From the NCBI RefSeq assembly GCF_028657195.3, contig NZ_JANCPR020000026.1:62001-126000 (forward strand): 64,000 bases of DNA. The letters run 5' to 3'. How positions within the stretch are numbered: the first letter of the stretch is position 1; each line of letters starts with the position of its first letter. Positions 8,586 through 17,580 of this stretch are shown one piece after another. Under the pieces are notes generated by a model. The model saw only the letters and a list, made by a program, of their open reading frames with translations, was not told the DNA's origin and did not search any database. This stretch comes from Streptomyces iconiensis (GTDB lineage Bacteria; Actinomycetota; Actinomycetes; Streptomycetales; Streptomycetaceae). Position numbers and translations under genes: made by a program.

Positions 8586-9155
8586 TCAGTAGTGCCGAAG
8601 CCCGTCGGACAGCGTCCGGGCCCACGGGGTGTCCAGCTCATGGGCGCCGAGGGCGACCACGAGATGACACAGCATGCCCACGGCGAAGAACCGCTGGACG
8701 TCGGCCTCCGGGGCGCCGGAGACCCCCCGTACGTACTCGACCAGACGCGCGTAACCACTGCGCACCACCTCACGGATGGCCGGCTCAGCGGCTGCCGCGC
8801 ACTGTGCGTGGAGCTGGAGCAGCAGCAGGTCGCGGTCCGAGATGAGTTCGGCGTACGCGTTCCCCATCACGTCCAGGACCTCCTGTGCGGAACTCCCCTT
8901 CGCCGCGGCGGCCCCGTCACCGAGGCTCTCGCGGACCCGGGCGAAACAGTGCTCCACCACCGCCACGAACAGCGCCTCCTTGTCGGGGAAGAGCCGGTAG
9001 ATGTACGCCTGCGAGATGCCTGCCCGCTGCGCCACGTCCGCGGTCCTCGTACCGAAGTAACCCCGGTCCGCGAACGCGCTGACCGCGGTCTGGAGGACTG
9101 TCCTCCGCCGTTCGTCGGCGGTCGAAAGCTGTCGTTGTGCGGTGGGCTTCGGCAT
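8586..9155 (-). CDS. TetR/AcrR family regulator of the exporter module
   Basis: 189 residues from MPKPTAQRQLSTADERRRTV. The helix-turn-helix is TADVAQRAGISQAYIYRLFP (residues 36-55 approx.). The ligand domain is helical and begins ALFVAVVEHCFARVRESLGD. The reading frame is open further upstream, but the operator at 9157-9174 abuts the ATG at 9155, so transcription probably begins close to the start; there is no Shine-Dalgarno and the message may be leaderless. It likely represses itself, the 27-aa peptide and the exporter operon. Confidence 0.85.
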   Translation of the reverse strand: MPKPTAQRQLSTADERRRTVLQTAVSAFADRGYFGTRTADVAQRAGISQAYIYRLFPDKEALFVAVVEHCFARVRESLGDGAAAAKGSSAQEVLDVMGNAYAELISDRDLLLLQLHAQCAAAAEPAIREVVRSGYARLVEYVRGVSGAPEADVQRFFAVGMLCHLVVALGAHELDTPWARTLSDGLRHY

Positions 9156-9156
9156 A

Positions 9157-9174
9157 TGAGTAATAAACCACTCA
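9157..9174. promoter_or_regulatory. TetR autoregulatory operator
   Basis: TGAGTAATAAACCACTCA, with TGAGT/ACTCA arms, lies directly before the TetR start codon. It shares the run AACCACTCAC with the site at 8401-8418. Confidence 0.7.
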
Positions 9175-9296
9175 CACTTAGGACTGTCAAACGCGCCGCC
9201 AAGGGGGCTGTGTCGGGGCGCGGCGGGGCGGCCGTGAGTGACGGTGACAGCAGGTGACCCGAGCGCGGCCGGGGGAGGGGCAGCTGTTCGGCTTCG

Positions 9297-9316
9297 GTGG
9301 TCACCTTGGTGACCAC
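9297..9316. repeat. Perfect palindrome in a gene-free stretch
   Basis: GTGGTCACC-TT-GGTGACCAC. It lies in the gene-free interval 9175-9847, which otherwise shows only promoter-like sequence ahead of the DJ-1/PfpI gene. It could be an operator or a short hairpin; no neighbour fixes its role. Confidence 0.4.
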
Positions 9317-9847
9317 GCGCCGACGTACCCGGCGAGGGTGGCGGTGCGTCCTCTTCGCACTCCAGGCTTTCGGCCTCGCGGCTGCCCGCCGGTGGACGGC
9401 GTGCGTGGCTGTAGGCGTACCCCGGCGGCATGCACGCTCTTCACGGCGCAGGCCCGGAACCACGCCGTGCCCCGGCCCGGAACACGTCGCGTCCGGCTGT
9501 CCTGCGGAAGACCGGCCTGCTCGGGGTCCACCTGGCTGCGCGCCTTCCGCAGCAACTTCCCAGCTCACGGTTGTTGTTGGCCATGCCGCGCAGCATCGCG
9601 GTTGTGGGTGTGTGTGGGTGTTTCCCGCGTAGGTCTGCGAGTCCTAGTCTGCCGGGTCCGCTGTCGCGCAGGGCCTGCTATCGGCGTCCGCGGGGGCCGG
9701 CGGAAGACCATGCTGGATGTACGTCCTCAGGGCGGGCAACAGGGGACGCGCTTATGTCCTCTGCCGCAATCGGACAACGCCCGACCAACGACTTTCGGGG
9801 CAAGTCGCCGCTTGCCCCGGACGGTTTTCCACGGAAAAGGAACTCGT

Positions 9848-10546
9848 ATGAGCAAGGGAAAGGTTCTCCTCGTCATGTCGGCCGCCGACGTGTGGGAGCG
9901 CACCGACGGATCGAAGTACCCGACGGGTTACTGGGCGGAGGAACTGGCCGCTCCGCACGAGAAGTTCGTGGAGGCCGGTTACCCGGTCGACTTCGCTTCT
10001 CCGGGCGGGGTGCTGCAGCCGCTGGACGAGCACAGCGCCGACCCGGCGGTCGCGGGGGAGGAGTGCGGTCACTACGTGGCACACGCGCAGAAGGCGCTGA
10101 AGGAGTTCGGCCCGCTGCTGAAGCTCGACGAGGTCGATTTCGACGACTACGTCGCGGTGGTGCTGCCAGGCGGCCACGGCCCGGTCATCGACCTCTTCCA
10201 GGACGCCGACCTGGGCCGTCTGCTGGCAAAGGCGGACAAGGACGGCAAGCTCATCGGCGCGGTCTGCCACGGTCCGGCCGCACTGCTGAGTGCCAAGGAC
10301 GAGGACGGCAACTGGCTCTTCGCCGGCCGCAGGATGACGGCGTTCACCGATGAGGAGGAGCAGCTGTTCGGCACCGCCGAGGGCGCTCCGTGGCTGCTCG
10401 CCTCCCGCCTGCGGGAGACGGGCGCGATCCACACCGGTGGAACGGCGTGGCAGCAGCACAACATCATCGACGGCAACCTCTTCACCGGCCAGAACCCCGC
10501 CTCCAGCACCAGGCTGGCCGAGGACATGATCGCCGCGCTGCGCTGA
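9848..10546 (+). CDS. DJ-1/PfpI family protein, Hsp31-like
   Basis: 232 residues of the class-I-glutamine-amidotransferase-like fold. The nucleophile elbow is AVCHGPAALL with Cys140-His141, and the partner acid lies in YWAEELAAPH (Glu31). The preceding VLPGGHGPVIDLF loop is typical of Hsp31/glyoxalase III-type members, which hydrate methylglyoxal or repair glycated groups, or act as chaperones. The ATG follows AAAAGGA; a longer open frame upstream has no family similarity. It is followed after 106 bp by the aldehyde dehydrogenase gene, and both could belong to an aldehyde-stress response (inference). Confidence 0.88.
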   Translation: MSKGKVLLVMSAADVWERTDGSKYPTGYWAEELAAPHEKFVEAGYPVDFASPGGVLQPLDEHSADPAVAGEECGHYVAHAQKALKEFGPLLKLDEVDFDDYVAVVLPGGHGPVIDLFQDADLGRLLAKADKDGKLIGAVCHGPAALLSAKDEDGNWLFAGRRMTAFTDEEEQLFGTAEGAPWLLASRLRETGAIHTGGTAWQQHNIIDGNLFTGQNPASSTRLAEDMIAALR

Positions 10547-10652
10547 CACACCACCCGGCGCACGCAGGGTGGCCCTTCGCCCGTACGAGGGGCCACCCTT
10601 CGTGCGCCACCGGTGAACCAGCCATACGGCGCACCCCAGAAAGAAGAGTTCC

Positions 10653-12176
10653 ATGAAGACAGTCACGCCGGACGACGTCATCGGCCGTGTGGAGAAGGGG
10701 CTGCTCATCGCCGGCCGGTGGCGGCCCGCGACGGCAGACGCCACGTTCGCGGTGTACGACCCGGCCACCGGCCGGACGCTGTGCGAGGTGGCCGACGCCG
10801 CGCCGGCCGACGGGGCAGCCGCCCTCGATGCCGCACACGCGGCCCAGGCCGACTGGGCGGCGGTTCCTCCCCGCCGCCGGGCCGGGATCCTGCGCCGCGC
10901 CCACGACCTCCTGCTGGAGCGCATCGAGGAATTCGCGCTGCTGATCACCGCGGAGATGGGCAAGTCACTGGCAGAGTCCCGGGCTGAGGTCCGCTACGGC
11001 GCCGACTACCTGCGCTGGTTCGGTGAGGAAGCGGTGCGTATCGACGGCACCTGGAAGGTCAGCGAGGACGGCACCGCCCGCGTCCTGGTCACCCGCCAGC
11101 CGGTGGGCCCCTGCGTGCTGATCACCCCGTGGAACGCGCCGCTGGCGATGCCGGCCCGCAAGATCGGGCCGGCCGTGGCAGCCGGCTGCACCATGGTCGT
11201 CAAGCCCGCCCCGCAGACACCGCTCACGACGGCGGCGCTCGCCGGCGTGCTCGCGGAGGCCGGCCTGCCCGACGGTGTGCTCAACGTCGTCCCCACCACC
11301 CGGGCCGCCGCTGTCACCGAACCCCTCCTCCGGGACGGCAGACTGCGCAAACTGTCCTTCACCGGGTCCACCCCCGTCGGGCGCCTCCTCCTCGCGCAGG
11401 CCGCCGGCACCGTGCTGCGCACCTCGATGGAGCTCGGCGGCAACGCGCCGTTCCTCGTGTGCGAGGACGCCGACCTCGATGCCGCTGTCGACGGCGCGAT
11501 GACCGCCAAGCTGCGCAACGTCGGAGAGGCGTGCATCGCCGCCAACCGCTTCCACGTCCACGCCGGTGTCGTCGAGGAGTTCACCCGGAGACTGACCGCG
11601 CGCATGGAGGCGCTCACCCTCGGTCCGGGCACCGACCCGGCAACCGACCTGGGACCGCTGATCGACGAGCGCCAGCGGCGCCGCGTCGCCGACCTGGTCG
11701 ACGAGACGATCGCGGCCGGCGCCCGGGTACGGACGGGAGCGGTGCTGCCGGACGGCCCCGGCTACTTCTATCCCCCCACCGTCCTCACCGGGATACCCGT
11801 CGGCGCGCGGATCACCCGAGAGGAGATCTTCGGCCCGGTCGCGGCGATCCAGACCTTCACCACCGAGGACGAGGCGCTCCACGCGGCCAACGACACCGAG
11901 TTCGGCCTCGTCGGCTACCTCTACACCCAGGACGTGAACCGGGCCCTGCGCATGAGCGAGCGGCTGGAGACCGGCATGGTCGGCCTCAACCGTGGCTACG
12001 TGTCCGACCCCAGCGCACCCTTCGGCGGCATGAAGCAGTCCGGCATCGGCCGCGAGGGCGGCAACACCGGCATCGACGAGTACCTGGAGCAGAAGTACCT
12101 CGCCATCGACATGACGCCGGCCACGCGGGGGACCGACGTCGTCGAGGACAGCGCGGAACCGGAGCACAGCCGATGA
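10653..12176 (+). CDS. NAD(P)-dependent aldehyde dehydrogenase, succinate-semialdehyde type
   Basis: 507 residues, normal family length. The catalytic glutamate lies in MELGGNAPF and the nucleophile in GEACIAANRF; the cofactor motif is FTGSTPVGR. The C-terminal FGGMKQSGIGREGG is typical of the GabD branch, which oxidises succinate semialdehyde and related omega-acid aldehydes. The stop overlaps the start of the next gene (ATGA), so it is translationally coupled to a fumarase/aspartase-superfamily lyase. That pairing suggests catabolism or building of a C4 dicarboxylate-like compound, but no substrate can be named. Confidence 0.85.
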   Translation: MKTVTPDDVIGRVEKGLLIAGRWRPATADATFAVYDPATGRTLCEVADAAPADGAAALDAAHAAQADWAAVPPRRRAGILRRAHDLLLERIEEFALLITAEMGKSLAESRAEVRYGADYLRWFGEEAVRIDGTWKVSEDGTARVLVTRQPVGPCVLITPWNAPLAMPARKIGPAVAAGCTMVVKPAPQTPLTTAALAGVLAEAGLPDGVLNVVPTTRAAAVTEPLLRDGRLRKLSFTGSTPVGRLLLAQAAGTVLRTSMELGGNAPFLVCEDADLDAAVDGAMTAKLRNVGEACIAANRFHVHAGVVEEFTRRLTARMEALTLGPGTDPATDLGPLIDERQRRRVADLVDETIAAGARVRTGAVLPDGPGYFYPPTVLTGIPVGARITREEIFGPVAAIQTFTTEDEALHAANDTEFGLVGYLYTQDVNRALRMSERLETGMVGLNRGYVSDPSAPFGGMKQSGIGREGGNTGIDEYLEQKYLAIDMTPATRGTDVVEDSAEPEHSR

Positions 12177-13558
12177 GCAGCACCGTCTACGACTCCGCGC
12201 TGTTCCGCGACATGTTCGGAACGTCCCGGATGCGCACCGTCTTCAGCGATGACACGTACGTGGAGACGGTGACCCGCGTCGAGGTGGCCCTGGCGCGGGC
12301 ACAGGCCCGCTTCGGGGTCATCCCCCGAAGCGCAGCGGACGCCATCGCCGCGGCCTGCGACCCACAGCGGCTCGACCGTGAACGACTGCGCCGCGAGACC
12401 GAAAATGTCGGCTACCCGATCCTTCCCCTCGTCTCCCAGCTCTCCGAGCAGTGCGGCGACGACGGTGGATACCTGCACTGGGGCGCCACCACCCAGGACA
12501 TCATGGACACGGCGACCATGGTGCAGTGCGCCCGCGGACTGTCCCTGATCAGCGCCGCACTCGACGAACTCCGCGAAGCGCTGCGCCGGCTGGCCGCCAC
12601 ACACATCGACACCGTCACCGCCGGACGGACCCACCTCCAGCACGCCCTGCCCATCACCTTCGGCTACCGTGCCGCGGTCTGGCTCTCCGCGCTGGACCGG
12701 CACGCCGAACGCCTTGCCGAGGTGCGACGACGCGACCTCATGGTGCAGTTCGGCGGCGCCGCCGGCACCCTGGCCTCCCTCGGCCCCGGCCCCGAGGCTC
12801 TGCGCGTGCGCGCAGAACTCGCCGCGGAACTGGGGCTGCGGAACCCGGAGATCACCTGGCATGTCGCACGCGACGGCCTCACCTCGATCGTCGGGCTCCT
12901 GGCTGCCATCGGCGCGTCCGTCGGCAAGATCGGCACAGACATCGCCCTCATGTGCTCGACAGAGATCGCAGAGGCAGCGGAGCCCTACACCCCCGGGCGG
13001 GGCGCGAGCTCCACCATGCCCCAGAAACGCAACCCCATCTCCAGCGAGCTCATGATCGCTGCTGCCAGACTTCTGCGGGACAAGTCCTCGGCCGTGCTGG
13101 ACGCCGCGCTACAGGACTTCGAACGTGCCACGGGCCCCTGGCACATCGAATGGGCCGTCGTCCCCGAGGCGTTCCTCCTCCTGTCCTCTTCTCTCGCCCA
13201 GGCCACGCACGCCGTATCCGGCCTGCGGATCGACACCAGGCGCATGCGCTCCAACGTCGACCTGACGGGAGGGCTCATCCTGGCTGAGGCCGTCATGATG
13301 GCCCTCGCACCTCAGCTCGGCCGACAGCGCGCCCATCACCTCGTCTACGAGATATGCGCCCGGGCTGCGGAAAACTCGACCCCCCTCGCCGACGCGCTGT
13401 CGCAGAACCGGGCCATCGTCGCGAACCTCGGTGAACACCGGATACGACAACTGTGCGACCCCGCCGCCTACCTCGGCAGCGCGAGGGCCATGACCCGCTC
13501 CGTCATAGCCCCCTCCGACCGTCCCGGACCAGCGAACACGGCAGAACCGGCGCTGTGA
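12173..13558 (+). CDS. Class II fumarase/aspartase-superfamily lyase (PcaB/adenylosuccinate-lyase-like)
   Basis: 461 residues. The superfamily signature is GASSTMPQKRNPISSE, with the first conserved block TAGRTHLQHALPITFGYR and the HWGATTQDIMDT block carrying the catalytic histidine/threonine region. The closest architecture is 3-carboxy-cis,cis-muconate cycloisomerase (PcaB). Relatives in secondary metabolism include nitrosuccinate-type lyases, so PcaB is not certain; no other protocatechuate genes are nearby. Translation is coupled to the dehydrogenase by a 4-bp overlap. The following 300 bp (13559-13861) contain no recognisable gene. Confidence 0.8.
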   Translation: MSSTVYDSALFRDMFGTSRMRTVFSDDTYVETVTRVEVALARAQARFGVIPRSAADAIAAACDPQRLDRERLRRETENVGYPILPLVSQLSEQCGDDGGYLHWGATTQDIMDTATMVQCARGLSLISAALDELREALRRLAATHIDTVTAGRTHLQHALPITFGYRAAVWLSALDRHAERLAEVRRRDLMVQFGGAAGTLASLGPGPEALRVRAELAAELGLRNPEITWHVARDGLTSIVGLLAAIGASVGKIGTDIALMCSTEIAEAAEPYTPGRGASSTMPQKRNPISSELMIAAARLLRDKSSAVLDAALQDFERATGPWHIEWAVVPEAFLLLSSSLAQATHAVSGLRIDTRRMRSNVDLTGGLILAEAVMMALAPQLGRQRAHHLVYEICARAAENSTPLADALSQNRAIVANLGEHRIRQLCDPAAYLGSARAMTRSVIAPSDRPGPANTAEPAL

Positions 13559-13861
13559 GCGGCCTCGTTGAGCGTTTGGTTCGGGTGGTGGGTGTCTGGT
13601 TCCGCGGGTTAGTTCTCAGGTGAAGACGCGTATCGGGTATCAGGCCCTACCCCTTGTCCGTGTTGAAGGCGGCGGCGACGGAGCGGTGTCTCGGACCGGA
13701 TCAATGCTGCTGGTCGAGCGCTTCCCGCGGGCTGTCAGGCGCGCCTCCATCGCGAAGGCGGCAGTTCCAAGGAGCTCCGGCACGGTGTATCCGACGGGTC
13801 GAGGGCCTGGCTGTGCGGGAGGTACCGGGTGGTTACGCAGAACGCTCGGGCGCCTGGTGTC

Positions 13862-14500
13862 TCAGGCACCGGGGGTCCCCGGCGCGCCGTATCGGGTCAG
13901 CATGGTCAGCACCGCTTGGTCGACCGCGTTGGTGATGGCGGAGTCGTCGGGCTCCCAGCGCGCGAGCAGCATCCGCGGCCAGAACACGTAGTTGGAGATC
14001 ATTCCGAGGAACTGGGTCGCCGCCATCTCCGCATCGTCAAGCCGTGCCGCACCAGCGGCGTTTTCCGCTTCCAGGTAGCGGCGGACCGATTCGAAGTAGG
14101 GCATCTTGCCGAGCTTGAACTGCGTCTCGCCGAGCTCGGGGAAGCGCGGTACCTCGGCGATCACGATGCGGAAGAGGGCGGCCATGCCGGGCTGGGTGAG
14201 AAGGTCCACGTATCGGCGTCCGATGGTCTCAAGCCCTGCGCGGAGGTTCCCTGGCTCGGGGAGGGGTGCCTCCTCGTCGTCGACCTTCCAGTATTCGGTG
14301 ACGATCGCTTCGAACAGGGCCGCCTTGGTGGTGAACTGCTTGAACAGAGTCGCCCTCGACACTCCGGCCGCCTCGGCGATGCGGGCCAGCGGGGTGCCGT
14401 CGTAGCCGGAGTCGAGGAACAGCTTCGTCGCTGCCTCGATGATGGACGTCCGCTTCTGCGCTGCCACGCGCCGGTGGTATTCCGAAGGCTGTGCCGTCAT
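13862..14500 (-). CDS. TetR/AcrR family regulator
   Basis: 212 residues from the ATG at 14500 (CTGGAGGGC before it). The helix-turn-helix is RIAEAAGVSRATLFKQFTT. The C-terminal part (GLETIGRRYVDLLTQPGMAA, then LFRIVIAEVPRFPELG) matches the AefR-like C-terminal domain. It is divergent from the SDR at 14623, with two almost identical 20-bp palindromes in the gap, so it very probably controls both genes. Confidence 0.88.
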   Translation of the reverse strand: MTAQPSEYHRRVAAQKRTSIIEAATKLFLDSGYDGTPLARIAEAAGVSRATLFKQFTTKAALFEAIVTEYWKVDDEEAPLPEPGNLRAGLETIGRRYVDLLTQPGMAALFRIVIAEVPRFPELGETQFKLGKMPYFESVRRYLEAENAAGAARLDDAEMAATQFLGMISNYVFWPRMLLARWEPDDSAITNAVDQAVLTMLTRYGAPGTPGA

Positions 14501-14526
14501 GCCCTCCAGTATGCCTCTCGCTGCGA

Positions 14527-14595
14527 GGTGAGTCACTTGACTCACCTCTGGTCCTGCTCTTACTTTGAGAGAGGAGGTGAGTCACTGGACTCACC
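14527..14595. promoter_or_regulatory. Paired TetR operators between regulator and SDR
   Basis: GGTGAGTCACTTGACTCACC (14527-14546) and GGTGAGTCACTGGACTCACC (14576-14595) are palindromes differing at one base, with centres 49 bp apart. The first is perfect over 22 bp when the flanking A and T are included. They lie between the two divergent start codons. Confidence 0.85.
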
Positions 14596-14622
14596 ATTAA
14601 TGTGAGCCTGGAAGGATGCATC

Positions 14623-15411
14623 ATGGGACGCTTTGAGGGCCAGACCGTCATCGTCACGGGCGGCAGCGGGGGCATGGGCAGCAGTCATGTGCAGGGCTAC
14701 CACGCCGAGGGGGCGAACGTCGTCATTGCCGGCCGCGACGACGCCGCCGGCCGCGATCTCGCTGCTCAGCTCGGTCATCGGGCTCTGTCCGTTCACCTGG
14801 ATGTCGCCAGCGAGGACGACTGGGCGGCGGTGGTGCGAGAAGTCGAAGGCCACTTCGGGCCGATCACCATCCTGGTGAACAACGCGGGCGTCCAGAACCC
14901 GGCGGCCCCTATCGAGCACACCGAACTTGGCACCTGGGAGCACACCTTCAGCGTCAACGTCACCGGCCAGTTCCTCGGCATCAGGGCCGTGGCTCCGTCG
15001 ATGCGCAGGGGCGGTGGCGGAACCATTGTCAACATCGCTTCGACCACGGCCCACGTCGGTACGGCCTTCTACGCCCCCTACACCGCCAGCAAGTGGGCCG
15101 TGCGCGGGCTGACCAAGACGGCCGCGCTGGAACTGGGGCGGGACCACATCAGGGTCAACTCCATCCACCCCGGCGTTGTCTCCACACCGCTGATCAACGA
15201 ACCCGCCGTCGCAGGCCAGCCGGCCATCGCCGACTTCTACTCGCCCGATCCCTTCGCCATCCCCCGCCTCGCCGAACCCTCTGACATCACCCGCCTGTTG
15301 CTCTTCATCACGTCCGAGGACGCATCTTTCGCTACGGGCTCGGAATTCGTCCTGGACGGTGGCCTGCTGCTCGGCCCCGCACTGCAACCCGAGGCCGACA
15401 TCGCAGCTTGA
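14623..15411 (+). CDS. SDR family oxidoreductase (classical, steroid-dehydrogenase-like)
   Basis: 262 residues. Motifs: TGGSGGMG cofactor loop, LDVASEDDW, NNAG, the S-YxxxK triad in IASTTAHVGTAFYAPYTASK, and the PGVVSTPL loop after the sheet. The C-terminus FVLDGGLLLG is standard. The ATG at 14623 was chosen because GGAAGGA precedes it; an upstream GTG at 14602 overlaps the operator region. The overall pattern is that of 3alpha/20beta-hydroxysteroid-type dehydrogenases; the true substrate is unknown. Its expression is probably released when the divergent TetR binds a ligand. Confidence 0.87.
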   Translation: MGRFEGQTVIVTGGSGGMGSSHVQGYHAEGANVVIAGRDDAAGRDLAAQLGHRALSVHLDVASEDDWAAVVREVEGHFGPITILVNNAGVQNPAAPIEHTELGTWEHTFSVNVTGQFLGIRAVAPSMRRGGGGTIVNIASTTAHVGTAFYAPYTASKWAVRGLTKTAALELGRDHIRVNSIHPGVVSTPLINEPAVAGQPAIADFYSPDPFAIPRLAEPSDITRLLLFITSEDASFATGSEFVLDGGLLLGPALQPEADIAA

Positions 15412-15489
15412 GCCGGTATTGCAGTACCGAGCGTGCAGTCGCGGGCGCCCATCCTGTCTTGTTCAAGGTGAAGCGACCATTTCTTGCGA

Positions 15490-15930
15490 GGATGACGGGC
15501 CGTGGCAGTTGTGATCACGGCGTCCGAGCCGTCCTGGACAGCTCCATCCACTGGGCGGAGCCCGCGCTGCTTCGGCAGGTTGGTGGCCGCGTTGCGACAG
15601 GAGGGCGCGGATACGGTGCGGCAGGGCCGTCCGTGGAGTCTGCCGCTGGAAGACCGCGTGCTGCTCGTGACTACGTACTGGCGCGCAAACTTGACGGTGC
15701 ACAAGCTTGCCCGCTCTTCGGCATCTCGGAGTCCGCGGCTGACCGCATCATTGACCACCTCGGTCCCCGGCCCGCGCTCCCGCCTCGTCGGCGGTTCCGC
15801 AACGACACCGTGCTCATCGTGGACGGCATCCTGGTGCCCACCCGCGACCATTCGATCGCCGAACAGTCCCAAAACTACCGCTACTCGACTGCCCATCCGG
15901 TCGTGATCGACTGGCAGCTACCAGGGCACT
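15490..15930 (+). pseudogene. Degraded IS5-family transposase
   Basis: One frame reads CFGRLVAALRQEGADTVRQG and LPLEDRVLLVTTYWRANLTV. After a one-base loss near 15716 another frame continues LFGISESAADRIIDHLGPRP, then TVLIVDGILVPTRDHSIAEQ and NYRYSTAHPVVID. These are the typical N-terminal and first-Asp DDE segments of Streptomyces IS5-type transposases. The rest of the catalytic domain is missing after VVID. The following 200 bp to 16139 are featureless. Confidence 0.7.
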
Positions 15931-16139
15931 GGACTGGTGACCCGCACCGGCGAGCGGCCGGGTAAGCCCAACTTCCGGCCTGGAAAGAGGAACACAACCG
16001 GTCCCACGAACAGGTTCGCGCGCGGTGCCTGCCACGAGCGGACGCCAGTCGTCCCGCACCGCACAAGACGGTAGTTGGGCAGGCCCTGACGGCGGCGTTT
16101 GGTCCTTCCATACGGGCTGGCTCGGGGACCGCCCGACCC

Positions 16140-16583
16140 TTGGGCGATGTACTCGTCCCGCATCCCAACCGTCACTGCGAGACGTTGCCCTGGGAAAATT
16201 GGCGTATACCCCATCTGCCCGTTGAACCTCGCCCGTTGAGCGTCTCCGAGCGAGCCGTGCTGGAGCACATCCTCTCGGCCGTTTTCGCTGGTGCTTCCGA
16301 GCTGTGTAGCCAGCTTGACCGGACGGAGGTTGTGGCGCTCTGGGCGCCTGAGTCTATGAGCGTCGACCTGCGAGTCCGGGAACCAGCGCAGCATTCCGCC
16401 ATGCTTTCCGAACTGGTGCCTGTTGCTGCGCACGTCCACGATCACTCCGGCGAGTACATCGGTGAACTGCTTGTGTGGACCGAGAAGGGTGCCACCCTGG
16501 CGGCCCTGGAGTTCGCCTGGATCACCGATGCCATGCCGAGTTCCCTGCCGCCCGCTGACCAAGTGCTGCTCACCGTGCGCTGA
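16140..16583 (+). CDS. Conserved-looking hypothetical protein
   Basis: Up to 147 residues if a TTG at 16140 is used; no good ribosome site is visible, so the 5' end is uncertain and may be truncated by the neighbouring transposase debris. The core RPLSVSERAVLEHILSAVF followed by a mixed sheet (SVDLRVRE; HSGEYIGELLVWTEKGATL) and the ending LPPADQVLLTVR resembles small actinobacterial hypothetical proteins with a SAEFPGA-type helix and a C-terminal P-x-D-x-V strand. No catalytic motif is apparent. Codon use is less GC-biased than that of neighbours. Confidence 0.5.
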   Translation: MGDVLVPHPNRHCETLPWENWRIPHLPVEPRPLSVSERAVLEHILSAVFAGASELCSQLDRTEVVALWAPESMSVDLRVREPAQHSAMLSELVPVAAHVHDHSGEYIGELLVWTEKGATLAALEFAWITDAMPSSLPPADQVLLTVR

Positions 16584-16920
16584 CCGCCCGCGCGCTGGGA
16601 GGCGTCAACAACGAGCGGGCCGACGGTGGCAAGTAGAGCGATCCGACCGGCCAGGCGCCCCAGGTCAGCCTTGCTCCGCGGTGTCAGTTATCCCGGAGAA
16701 GCCGCAGTGAGCTGGGCGGCGTCGGCGTCGAGCAGCGGCTTCGTCTGCTGGTAGAAGGGCACCTTGTTCTGCTGGTGATCGGTGTGCCCAGGCCGTGTCC
16801 GGCCAGTCGGATTCCGAGGAATTCAGTGGCCTTGGGGACGGTCCTTCGATGACATGGGCGACTGGCGCTCCCGGGCGGAGGAGGCCACTGATGATGCCGA
16901 GCCGGAGACTGTAAACCGTT

Positions 16921-16945
16921 CCTTGACAGGTAATCAACGTCAAGG
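16921..16945 (+). promoter_or_regulatory. Promoter with embedded inverted repeat
   Basis: CCTTGAC (16921-16927) and GTCAAGG (16939-16945) form a perfect inverted repeat that overlaps a TTGACA -35-like box at 16923. The GTG start of the HTH gene is only 15 bp beyond the right arm. This fits autoregulation by the encoded HTH protein. The stretch 16584-16920 has no recognisable gene. Confidence 0.5.
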
Positions 16946-16959
16946 CAACCTTTACGAGT

Positions 16960-17580
16960 GTGAGCAGTCCACGAAGTGAGCTTGCGGCACTTGCCGCAAA
17001 CGTTGCCGCGCTCGCCAGCCAGCTCGCCGACGTCGTCGAGCGCAACAACGCAGTGCCCGCTGACCTGGCCGGCGTGCGGATTGCGCGTGACCTGGAAGCG
17101 TTGTCCGACATCGCGTTGCGCATGAGCGTTGATCGGGCCCGCGCCGTCGGCCATACCTGGAAGGAGGTCGGTGACCTGCTTGGCGTCAGTCGGCAGGCCG
17201 CCTTCCAGCGCTTCGGGCGCCCCATCGACCCACGAGCAGGAGAACCCATGAGTAATGCCGCACTCCCGGACGCCGCCAACCGCGCGACTGAGCTGTTCGT
17301 CTACTGGGTCGAAGGGCAACATGATGAGATCTTCGCTCTCTTCGACCCGACGATGACCGCACAACTTCCGCCCGATCAGATAGCCGCCGCCTGGGCCCAG
17401 GTTATCGGCATGGTCGGCGCTTACGAACGAATGGGCAAGCCCTTGGTCCGGCAACTCGGCGACCACACAGTCGTGGACATCCCGATGGAATTTGAAGCCG
17501 GACAGATGAAAGGCCGCGTCACGTTCAACAAAGAAGGGCAAGTCAGCGGTCTCTTCATCCTCACCCCCGAAACCCCCTGA
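16960..17580 (+). CDS. HTH domain protein with C-terminal DUF3887-like domain
   Basis: 206 residues in two parts. The N-terminal part (about 1-95) is a helical DNA-binding domain with HTWKEVGDLLGVSRQAAFQR as its recognition segment. The C-terminal part (from about 105) begins MSNAALPDAANRATELFVYW and has the DUF3887 pattern (IFALFDPTMTAQLPPDQIAA; VDIPMEFEAGQMKGRVTFNK). DUF3887 resembles a small-molecule-binding NTF2-like fold, so this may be a one-component sensor. The GTG at 16960 is used because the promoter and operator sit just before it; an internal ATG starts the second domain. No target gene is adjacent. Confidence 0.75.
   Translation: MSSPRSELAALAANVAALASQLADVVERNNAVPADLAGVRIARDLEALSDIALRMSVDRARAVGHTWKEVGDLLGVSRQAAFQRFGRPIDPRAGEPMSNAALPDAANRATELFVYWVEGQHDEIFALFDPTMTAQLPPDQIAAAWAQVIGMVGAYERMGKPLVRQLGDHTVVDIPMEFEAGQMKGRVTFNKEGQVSGLFILTPETP

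Noticed and set aside
9254..9847. N-terminal extension of the DJ-1/PfpI protein
   Set aside because: The frame is open but the sequence is Arg/Cys-rich and unlike the family; a ribosome site directly precedes the ATG at 9848.
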